Position numbers and translations under genes: made by a program. From JBMNCQ01 sp049366715 (GTDB taxonomy: Bacteria > Bacillota > Peptococcia > Peptococcales > BICA1-8), in assembly GCA_049366715.1 (NCBI GenBank), contig JBMNCQ010000029.1, positions 1-29,009 on the forward strand: a stretch of 29,009 bases of DNA, given 5' to 3'. Each line of letters begins with the position of its first letter. Within the stretch, counting starts at the first letter, position 1. The notes beneath the pieces were generated by a model that saw only the letters and a program-made list of their open reading frames with translations, ran no database searches and had not been told where the DNA came from. This document shows, one piece after another, positions 23,156 to 29,009 of the stretch.

Positions 23156-23467
23156 TCACTTTGACAGATATCCCTTATCCATCAGCTTCTGGATGTGTTC
23201 TTCTAGCATTATACCTATATCCACATGATAGTATTCCTCCAAAACATACATCATAGAAACTGCGGTTTGCGCCACATCAAGAAGTTCACGGGTTATCATG
23301 GCCATGACTTCTTTTTCTTCCAATTTGTTGGTTTCCCCGCTTAAGCCCCGGAATTTACCGATAGCCTGTGCTAACTCTCCAGTTTCTTCCATAAGTTTAA
23401 GTGCCGTTGATTCCATCGTAGGAGAAAGTTTATTAAGTTTAGGAAGAGCAATCACTTTATGGTCCAT
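23156..23467 (-). CDS. MazG-like nucleotide pyrophosphohydrolase family protein
   Basis: A 103-residue all-alpha protein. The metal-binding pattern of MazG-type pyrophosphohydrolases is visible as LKLMEETGELAQAIGK (Glu27, Glu28, Glu31) and a second helix, TRELLDVAQTAV (Glu61, Asp64). Such enzymes hydrolyse nucleoside triphosphates to monophosphates, often to clean the nucleotide pool. The precise substrate cannot be told. The ATG follows GGAGG. It lies between the dCMP deaminase and wecB, in a nucleotide-metabolism context. Confidence 0.8.
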   Translation of the reverse strand: MDHKVIALPKLNKLSPTMESTALKLMEETGELAQAIGKFRGLSGETNKLEEKEVMAMITRELLDVAQTAVSMMYVLEEYYHVDIGIMLEEHIQKLMDKGYLSK

Positions 23468-23486
23468 TGCCGGTACCTCCGTAAAT

Positions 23487-23522
23487 TAGTTACTAGTTAC
23501 TAGTGATTAGTAACTAGTTTAC
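23487..23522. repeat. heptamer repeats upstream of the MazG-like gene
   Basis: AGTTACT, AGTTACT, AGTGATT, AGTAACT and AGTTTAC in a 7-bp rhythm lie directly upstream of the ribosome binding site. They are a variant of the TAGTGAC family. The rest of the gap to 23743 shows no gene; a GCGCGGAGCTGCCGCGGAGC repeat lies near 23670. Confidence 0.8.
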
Positions 23523-23743
23523 TTGTTCGTTGCCAATGGGCTGGTTCATAGACAAAATTACCTGCGTGCATCCTTAACCCAGTTCCTCCAAAACACTTTA
23601 TCATCTCAATCTTCCATTTCTAATGAGGCTTAAATAGATTAGATTCATCGGTAAGACCGGAAGTAACTCAGCGCGGAGCTGCCGCGGAGCTGCATGTCCG
23701 GTCTTTATCCTGCCGCGTTTCCGGGCGCTTCCACACCGCCCGT

Positions 23744-24208
23744 TTACTTAGCCGCTGCTCCGTCATCCACTTTATATGCCTGCACTTCTATATTGGCTTC
23801 TTGTAATATTTCCATGGATAATTGGTCAGGATAACTCCCCTGATATACAATTTTTTCTATTCCGGCATTAATAAGCATTTTCGCACAAAGAATACAAGGA
23901 AAAGTTGTACAATATAAAGTCCCGCCTTTAATTTGCACCCCGTGCACCGCTGCCTGGATAATTGCATTCTGTTCCGCATGAAGCCCTCTGCACAACTCAT
24001 GGCGCTCCCCGCTGGGAACCTGCATTTTCTCCCTCTCGCACCCCGTTTCCAGGCAATGGGCAAGCTGAGCAGGTGCGCCGTTGTATCCGGAGGAAAGGAT
24101 ATGCTTGTCCTTTACTATAATGGCTCCAACCATTCTCCTCAAACAAGTGGAGCGTTTAGCAACAACCTCAGTTATTTCCATAAAATACCGGTCCCAGCTT
24201 GGACGCAT
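23744..24208 (-). CDS. dCMP deaminase family protein (ComEB-like)
   Basis: A 154-residue zinc enzyme of the cytidine/deoxycytidylate deaminase fold that is expected to convert dCMP to dUMP for thymidylate synthesis. The zinc site is complete: LHAEQNAI (His77, Glu79) and TTFPCILCAK (Cys105, Cys108). The N-terminal part (RPSWDRYFMEITEVVAKRST) matches the dCMP deaminase type. The ATG at 24208 is chosen because GGAGGAGGAAG lies just upstream; a GTG seven codons earlier lacks such a site. It sits downstream of upp, consistent with pyrimidine metabolism. Confidence 0.9.
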   Translation of the reverse strand: MRPSWDRYFMEITEVVAKRSTCLRRMVGAIIVKDKHILSSGYNGAPAQLAHCLETGCEREKMQVPSGERHELCRGLHAEQNAIIQAAVHGVQIKGGTLYCTTFPCILCAKMLINAGIEKIVYQGSYPDQLSMEILQEANIEVQAYKVDDGAAAK

Positions 24209-24529
24209 GACTTCTTCCTCCTCCGTCACATCTTTGGTCAGGTATCGCTGCGCTAGGTAAAGGTAAACTTAAAAGTAATATTTTATGTCAGGTTAAGAGA
24301 AAGAGGAGATTGCTTCGTCCTGCCTCCTCGCAATGACCGGATGGGAGATCGCTTCGCCACAAAATATAACGGTCTTGCCTCAACTTTACCTCTACCCAGC
24401 CTGTGAATTTAACCCGGCAGCTTACCTTAACCTGTCCCATAAAGTCACTGCTAAGATTACCTTTACCTGCCCTGCAAATTTACCCTTAAGGTTGGTTCCC
24501 TTCACCTTAGATTATTTGGAACAAGATAT
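24209..24529. other. intergenic region with a lone ATTGC...GCAAT unit and TTTACC block
   Basis: No gene is seen in these 321 bp downstream of upp. One copy of the GIY-YIG-associated unit (GATTGCTTCGTCCTGCC to GCAATGACCGG, about 24308-24340) is followed by CTTTACCTCTACCCAGCC (from about 24380) and further TTACCTTAACC and TTACCTTTACC blocks up to 24485. The block near 24380 closely matches one at 1908-1960. The upp-proximal end is the hairpin at 24509-24550. Confidence 0.7.
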
Positions 24530-24550
24530 TTACTTTGTTCCAAATAATCT
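24509..24550 (-). other. 16-bp perfect hairpin overlapping the upp stop codon
   Basis: AGATTATTTGGAACAA (24509-24524) and TTGTTCCAAATAATCT (24535-24550) form a perfect 16-bp stem with a 10-base loop. The right arm lies inside the last codons of upp, and the stop TAA (24530-24532) is in the loop. No T-run follows on the minus strand. It may work as a 3'-end stabiliser or weak terminator. Confidence 0.85.
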
Positions 24551-25159
24551 GTCTCCCGCATCTCCTAATCCCGGAATAATATAACCATGATCATTAAGCT
24601 TTTCATCAACTGCCGCTACATATATATTTACATCAGGATGCTCATCCCGGACCCTGGTAATCCCTTCAGGGGCAGCGATAAGGCACATGAGCTTAATATT
24701 TTTCACTCCGCGGTCTTTAAGGAATTTAATCCCTGCAGAAGCAGAACCGCCGGTTGCCAGCATCGGATCAATCACAATTAAATCTCTTTCCGTTAAATCC
24801 GTCGGAAGCTTACAGTAATATTCCACCGGTTCTAAGGTTTCGGGATCCCTGTATAACCCGATATGACCTACTTTGGCAGCAGGGATAAGCTTTAACATCC
24901 CCCCGACCATACCTAGCCCGGCTCTTAATATTGGTACAAATCCTACTTTTCGGCCACTAATGATTTTGCACCGGGCCTGAGAGACCGGAGTTTCAATTGT
25001 GATATCCTCCAAGGGAAGATCACGGGTTACTTCATAAGCCATGAGCATGGCAACTTCTTCTACCAGTTCCCGGAATTCCTTCGAACCGGTTTCCTGAGAA
25101 CGTATATATGTTAATTTATGCTGAATCATAGGATGATCAAAGACAAATAGTTGAGACAT
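24530..25159 (-). CDS. upp: uracil phosphoribosyltransferase
   Basis: A 209-residue cytoplasmic salvage enzyme that joins uracil and PRPP to give UMP. The PRPP loop VIDPMLATGGSASAG is at about residues 129-143. Flexible-loop and uracil-binding parts GFVPILRAGLGMVGGM and NDHGYIIPGLGDAGDRLFGT are intact, the latter at the very C-terminus. Length equals that of bacterial Upp. The ATG follows TAGGAGG. It lies after glyA as in B. subtilis. Its end is part of a perfect hairpin. Confidence 0.97.
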   Translation of the reverse strand: MSQLFVFDHPMIQHKLTYIRSQETGSKEFRELVEEVAMLMAYEVTRDLPLEDITIETPVSQARCKIISGRKVGFVPILRAGLGMVGGMLKLIPAAKVGHIGLYRDPETLEPVEYYCKLPTDLTERDLIVIDPMLATGGSASAGIKFLKDRGVKNIKLMCLIAAPEGITRVRDEHPDVNIYVAAVDEKLNDHGYIIPGLGDAGDRLFGTK

Positions 25160-25348
25160 AACGAAACCTCCTAAGGTTGGTTACTAGTACCAGTTGATCA
25201 TAACTAAGCCTAGCTTATTCGGTAAGTTTTAACCGCCAAAAGATGTTAACCCATTATTAAACTAACCAACAATATCTACTTTCCAATATCATCTAACCAA
25301 TAATATTTTCCTCCTAAATTACAGCTGACCTCCTGAATATCCTTTGAA

Positions 25349-26587
25349 CTAAAACTGAAACAGCGGAAATTTCCCTGTCAGGGCTTTCACTTTTACCTTT
25401 GCTTCCGCAACTTTTTTCTCAACCAGGATCATGTTAATCAACTCTGCGATTTCTTCCATCTCAGCTTTACCCATCCCCCGCGTTGTTACCGCAGGAGTGC
25501 CAATACGAATCCCACTGGTAACAAAAGGACTCTCTGTCTCGAAAGGAATCGTATTTTTATTTACGGTGATGCCTGCTTCATCCAATAGCTTTTCCGCATC
25601 TTTGCCGGTAATACCTTTTTCCCTTAAATCAAGGAGCATGAGATGATTATCCGTTCCGCCGGAAACTAATCTGAACCCTTTATTTTCCAGGGCAGCTGCC
25701 AGTGCCTGGGCATTCTCAATTATTCTTTCCTGGTACTTCTTAAACCCGGGCTGAAGAGCCTCATGAAAAGCCACAGCTTTTGCTGCAATCACATGCATAA
25801 GCGGTCCGCCCTGAATACCGGGGAATATTGCTTTATCGATATCCTTGGCAAACTCCTCTTTACATAAAATCATACCGCCCCGCGGACCTCTTAATGTTTT
25901 GTGAGTTGTCGTCGTAACAAAATGCGCATGAGGAACCGGGCTTGGATGCAGGCCAACAGCCACTAATCCTGCAATATGCGCCATATCAACCATGAGGTAG
26001 GCACCTACCGAATCCGCAATTTCCCTGAATTTTGCAAAGTCAATCGTCCGGGGATATGCACTTGCGCCGGCCACAATCATTTTAGGCTTAACTTCTTTAG
26101 CGGTAGCAGCCAGTTCTGTATAGTTAATGGTTTCAGTTTCTTGATCGACTCCATAGGAGACAAAATTGAAATATTTCCCGGAGATATTAACAGGACTGCC
26201 GTGGGTTAAATGTCCCCCATGGCTTAAATCCATCCCCAATACGGTGTCGCCCGGCTTAAGCATGGCAAAATATACGGCAGTATTGGCCTGGGCCCCGGAA
26301 TGAGGCTGTACGTTAACATGCTCTGCTCCGAATAACTTTTTAGCCCTGTCCCGGGCAAGATTTTCGGCTACATCTACGTATTCACAGCCACCATAGTAGC
26401 GTTTGCCGGGATAGCCCTCTGCGTATTTGTTGGTCATAACACATCCCTGAGCCGCCATAACAGCGCGGCTCACAAAGTTTTCGGAGGCAATTAATTCTAT
26501 TTTATTTAGCTGCCTGCCCTCTTCCTCCCCGATAGCTTCAGCCAATTCAGGGTCAACCGGAAGCACATACTCCTTAATATAATCCAT
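25349..26587 (-). CDS. glyA: serine hydroxymethyltransferase
   Basis: A 412-residue PLP enzyme that converts serine and tetrahydrofolate into glycine and 5,10-methylene-tetrahydrofolate, the main source of one-carbon units for thymidylate and purines. The PLP lysine is residue 230 in VTTTTHKTLRGPRGG. Other family motifs are KIELIASENFVSRAV (about 29-43), NKYAEGYPGKRYYGGCEYVD (53-72) and VNVQPHSGAQANTAVY (91-106). The ATG has AAGGAGG at good spacing. Upstream lies a 324-bp repeat-motif region that may contain its leader. Confidence 0.97.
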   Translation of the reverse strand: MDYIKEYVLPVDPELAEAIGEEEGRQLNKIELIASENFVSRAVMAAQGCVMTNKYAEGYPGKRYYGGCEYVDVAENLARDRAKKLFGAEHVNVQPHSGAQANTAVYFAMLKPGDTVLGMDLSHGGHLTHGSPVNISGKYFNFVSYGVDQETETINYTELAATAKEVKPKMIVAGASAYPRTIDFAKFREIADSVGAYLMVDMAHIAGLVAVGLHPSPVPHAHFVTTTTHKTLRGPRGGMILCKEEFAKDIDKAIFPGIQGGPLMHVIAAKAVAFHEALQPGFKKYQERIIENAQALAAALENKGFRLVSGGTDNHLMLLDLREKGITGKDAEKLLDEAGITVNKNTIPFETESPFVTSGIRIGTPAVTTRGMGKAEMEEIAELINMILVEKKVAEAKVKVKALTGKFPLFQF

Positions 26588-26911
26588 TCTAAATTCCTCC
26601 TTGTCTTTACCTTATTTGTAAGTTTGTCGGTCCATTAGCTATTTAGGCAATTGGCTATTCATTTATTTTTCTTGTCAGCCTATCCCTTCGGGACCTAATA
26701 TCATATTTGTCAGGTATTTATATGTAGCTAATTTATTTGTAAGTACTATCCTTAATCAGGCTTATTTGTTAGATTAAACTCACATGTTATTTTGCCCGTC
26801 AGGAAGAACCTGACAAATCATTTTCACCCTTAGAGGCTCTCTGACACTTAAGCGATTTCCGTAAGCAGGGCGCTGACACAATCAATCCTTTCAGTTATCT
26901 CCGCCCGGCAG
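26588..26911. other. intergenic leader region of glyA with TTATTTGTC motifs
   Basis: No gene is seen. Motifs of the family TTATTTGTCAGG/TTATTTGTAAG recur at about 26610, 26663, 26703, 26732 and 26761, with an inverted CCTGACAAAT at 26809. GTCAGG and CCTGAC at 26798-26814 make a 6-bp hairpin. The same motif fills 540-867. No known riboswitch was recognised. Confidence 0.6.
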
Positions 26912-27460
26912 TTATTTGCAGTATCTGGCTCTTTCACCGCCGATTAATTTAGGCCTTGTTCTGGCTAGGGTTAAGTGGGCATGTCCAATTGATTTTATTT
27001 CCAGCCTCACAGGTACGGCAACTTTCTTCAGATGCATACCGATAAATGTATCACCAATATCCAGACCGGCGTGGGCTTTAATTTCTTCAACCAATACGGG
27101 ATTGGTGAAAGTACTAAAGGCGGTGGTTGCCAAAGATCCCCCCGCTTTTTGATGGGGAACTACCGCAACCTGTTCCCACCAGTATTTTTCGACAGCTTCC
27201 TTCTCTACAACCAAAGCCCGGTTTAAATGCTCACAACACTGAACAGCTAAATAAATACCATGCTTTTTTAATTTCTTATGTATTTCTGTAAAAATTACAC
27301 CGGCTATTTCCATACTCCCCGCAGAACCGATTCTTTCCCCGGCCACTTCACTTGTACTGCAGCCTACCACCAAAACCTGCTCACTTTCCAGACCGGCAAC
27401 CTGCAGTAAGCCTTCTATTGCAGTACGGGACTCATTTCTGATTTGTTCAAGATCAACCAT
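26912..27460 (-). CDS. ywlG: YwlG family protein (DUF436)
   Basis: A 182-residue conserved protein of unknown function; the family is common in Firmicutes and is nearly always found between rpiB and glyA, as here. Conserved stretches are VLVVGCSTSEVAGERIGSAG (about residues 29-48), YLAVQCCEHLNRALVVE (about 70-86) and PHQKAGGSLATTAF (about 100-113). Two adjacent Cys and a nearby His might be functional, but no activity is established. The ATG at 27460 is chosen, with GAGG/AAAGG upstream; a TTG 11 codons earlier is possible. Confidence 0.87.
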   Translation of the reverse strand: MVDLEQIRNESRTAIEGLLQVAGLESEQVLVVGCSTSEVAGERIGSAGSMEIAGVIFTEIHKKLKKHGIYLAVQCCEHLNRALVVEKEAVEKYWWEQVAVVPHQKAGGSLATTAFSTFTNPVLVEEIKAHAGLDIGDTFIGMHLKKVAVPVRLEIKSIGHAHLTLARTRPKLIGGERARYCK

Positions 27461-27621
27461 GCTCCTCACAACCTTTCTTAACAAACTGAGCAAGCTTAGC
27501 TTTTAGATTCAGCTAAACCAGGAAAAGCAAGCTTTAGGACAAAAAAGATTTTTCGTGATGCTTCCCCGCAATGATACAGCGCGGAAAATTCCCTATCTTA
27601 TATGAAAAGACTTGGCCTTGA

Positions 27622-28071
27622 TTACCGGCCTTCTTTCGTTTCAATTTGGCTTATTTTGTCAATTCTTCTTTGATGACGGCCCCCGCTAAACTGGGTATGC
27701 AGCCAGATATCAACAATATCCAGAGCCAAACCTCTGCCGATTACCCTTTCGCCCATCGTTAAAATATTGGCATCATTATGCTCCCGGCTGGCCCGTGCCG
27801 AAAAAGTATCATGGCACAAAGCAGCTCTAATTCCGGGAACTTTATTGGCCGCAATGCCAATACCGATTCCTGTGCCGCATATTAAAATTCCTTTATCGAA
27901 TGTTCCTGCCGTTACCCCTTGGGCAACAGGCACAGCTATTTCAGGATAATCACATGATTCGGTAGAATGCGTACCAAAATCTTGATAATCTATACCTTTT
28001 TCTTCCAGATAATTTTTGATTTCCTCTTTGAGAATAAATCCCCCGTGATCCGAACCAAGAGCTACGCGCAC
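27622..28071 (-). CDS. rpiB: ribose-5-phosphate isomerase B
   Basis: A 149-residue cytoplasmic isomerase that interconverts ribose 5-phosphate and ribulose 5-phosphate in the pentose phosphate pathway. Motifs: ALGSDHGGFILKE at the N-terminus, ILICGTGIGIGIAANKV with the catalytic Cys65, LCHDTFSARASREHNDAN and ILTMGERVIG. The RpiB rather than LacA/LacB identity is supported by context with ywlE and glyA, the B. subtilis order. The start is GTG with AAGGAG about 9 bases upstream. Confidence 0.95.
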   Translation of the reverse strand: MRVALGSDHGGFILKEEIKNYLEEKGIDYQDFGTHSTESCDYPEIAVPVAQGVTAGTFDKGILICGTGIGIGIAANKVPGIRAALCHDTFSARASREHNDANILTMGERVIGRGLALDIVDIWLHTQFSGGRHQRRIDKISQIETKEGR

Positions 28072-28208
28072 AAGCTCATCTCCTTTTGTTCATTACTTAA
28101 AATCTCACATTCTACATAAAGGAAATAAATCCTTCCTTCATAAAAAAACCTGGATCATCAATCAACTTACAAAAACAACCGCACCTGTCACTTTACGGAA
28201 TAACAAAA

Positions 28209-28916
28209 CTAGTCATTTTCTTCCGCTATCTTGTACAGTGCCTTTTCGATGGCCGCAAATAATTCCCGGTAGCAAGCCCGATAGATAGCAATAGGCTGCC
28301 CAAAGGGGTCATTAACCTCCAAATTAGTCATTTCCTTTTCAATCTTAGTAAGCTCCTGCCTTTCCGGAAACACTTGTTTTTCCAGCATTTTTTCCAAATC
28401 CTGTAATTCCAGAGAAACCTTGGCTAACTCTTGTTCCAATTCATCTTTTCTCTTTTGCAGCATCTGCAGTCTATCATGATGTAATTTACAAAACTCCTCT
28501 TGCTTGTCCTTAATTCTTCGATAAATGCTTTCAACCCTTTTGTGTAGACTTTCCTTTTTCTTTAAATCCGTAATATATTCTTTTAAAAGAAATACCTTGC
28601 TCTTTGCTTCAGGAGCTAAGTTTAATAACTGCTGCTTATGATTATTTGTCATAGTCAAAATAATATCGGCATTTTCAATTAACTCCGAAGTAATCGCCTT
28701 AGACCTAAAATCTTTTAAATTCAGACCTTGCTCTTCTGCAACTCTAACAGCATTTTCCGATGCTTGTACACCTTCCAGGGCATAAGTGCCGGCAGATACC
28801 ACTACAAGATTACCAAGCCGCTCCTTATTATCGGAAATTATTTTCAGGGCAATCGCTTCGGCCATACTACTCCTGCAAGTATTACCCGTGCATACAAAAA
28901 GAATTTTTCTCCCCAC
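28209..28916 (-). CDS. ywlE: YwlE-like protein-arginine phosphatase with coiled-coil insertion
   Basis: A 235-residue low-molecular-weight phosphatase, much longer than the usual 150. The P-loop FVCTGNTCRSSMAEA holds Cys9 and Arg15, and Thr13 in the place that selects phospho-arginine in YwlE (Ile in tyrosine phosphatases). The usual SP after Arg is SS. The catalytic acid is Asp203 in VNDPFGQPIAIYRACYREL. Between KVFLLKEYI (about 108-115) and this motif lies an extra stretch of about 85 residues, very rich in Lys, Glu, Leu and Gln, with heptad-like spacing, predicted as coiled coil. In B. subtilis YwlE reverses McsB arginine phosphorylation. Start is GTG with GAGGGG upstream. Confidence 0.88.
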   Translation of the reverse strand: MGRKILFVCTGNTCRSSMAEAIALKIISDNKERLGNLVVVSAGTYALEGVQASENAVRVAEEQGLNLKDFRSKAITSELIENADIILTMTNNHKQQLLNLAPEAKSKVFLLKEYITDLKKKESLHKRVESIYRRIKDKQEEFCKLHHDRLQMLQKRKDELEQELAKVSLELQDLEKMLEKQVFPERQELTKIEKEMTNLEVNDPFGQPIAIYRACYRELFAAIEKALYKIAEEND

Positions 28917-28934
28917 TTTATCACCCCTCTATTC

Positions 28935-29009
28935 GTGACTAGTGACATTTAGGAATTGTTCTCTGTTCTCTGTTCTCTGTTCTCTGTTCTCTGTTCTCTG
29001 TTCTCTGTT
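28935..29009. repeat. heptamer array, right edge of window
   Basis: GTGACTAGTGAC (28935-28946) precedes seven full copies of TTCTCTG (28959-29007) and two more bases at the window end. It lies upstream of ywlE. The last 51 bases equal the first 51 bases of the window. True array length cannot be known because the sequence ends here. Confidence 0.92.

Noticed and set aside
26588..26911. A T-box, SAM or glycine riboswitch in the glyA leader
   Set aside because: No conserved core of these classes was recognised; only short degenerate motifs and a 6-bp hairpin are seen.
1..29009. A circular 29-kb element, suggested by identical ends
   Set aside because: The identical ends are only a 7-bp tandem repeat, and the content is chromosomal housekeeping genes in a conserved order without replication or mobility genes.

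Overview
This window comes from a spore-forming, flagellated Firmicute, most likely a clostridial lineage near the Peptococcaceae or Desulfotomaculum-type bacteria. It carries spoIID, spoIIQ and spoIIID, the mreB-like gene mbl, flagellar rod genes and a complete F-type ATP synthase operon. The gene order, ywlE-rpiB-ywlG-glyA-upp ... wecB-atp operon ... ywmB-murA-spoIID-spoIIQ-spoIIID-mbl-flhO-flhP, is the one known from Bacillus subtilis, with clostridial additions (dCMP deaminase, a MazG-like protein, YueI and a rod-binding protein). Nearly everything is on the minus strand, so the genes read from right to left. The only convincing plus-strand gene is a DUF4127 lipoprotein at 10290-11837.

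Layout in transcription order (high to low coordinates). (1) 28916-23156: protein-arginine phosphatase with an unusual coiled-coil insert, rpiB, ywlG, glyA, upp, dCMP deaminase and a MazG-like protein, i.e. nucleotide, one-carbon and sugar-phosphate housekeeping. (2) 23011-21854: UDP-GlcNAc 2-epimerase. (3) 21685-14002: atpZ, atpI, atpB, E, F, H, A, G, D, C. The operon is split between atpG and atpD by a frameshifted four-helix-bundle (23S-intervening-sequence type) gene flanked by heptamer repeats, and it ends in a strong terminator. (4) 13682-13320: YueI. (5) 13260-11931: a duplicated repeat module made of about 41-bp units (ATTGC...GCAAT ends) and a GIY-YIG nuclease gene, one copy intact and one reduced to its last codons. 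(6) 11837-9337: the DUF4127 gene, divergent from ywmB. (7) 8758-4432: murA, spoIID, spoIIQ and spoIIID, linking peptidoglycan precursor synthesis to engulfment and mother-cell gene control. (8) 4188-132: mbl and three flagellar rod genes, closed by a terminator.

The intergenic DNA is the most unusual part. Composite arrays with a 7-bp period, built from several heptamer words (TTCTCTG, TAGTGAC/CCAGTCA, ATAAACT-like, GAGAACT-like), sit in at least nine gaps, in both orientations and never inside the housekeeping genes. Blocks recur in the same order at distant loci. Both ends of the window are the same heptamer array: the first and last 51 bases are identical, which suggests the sequence was cut by collapsed repeats. 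Other dispersed families are a TTTACCTCTACC block, a TTATTTGTCAGG motif, and single decayed copies of the ATTGC...GCAAT unit. Several long perfect hairpins lie at gene ends.

No rRNA, tRNA, CRISPR array, phage gene or transposase was recognised. All family names come from reading the protein sequences; no database search was run.
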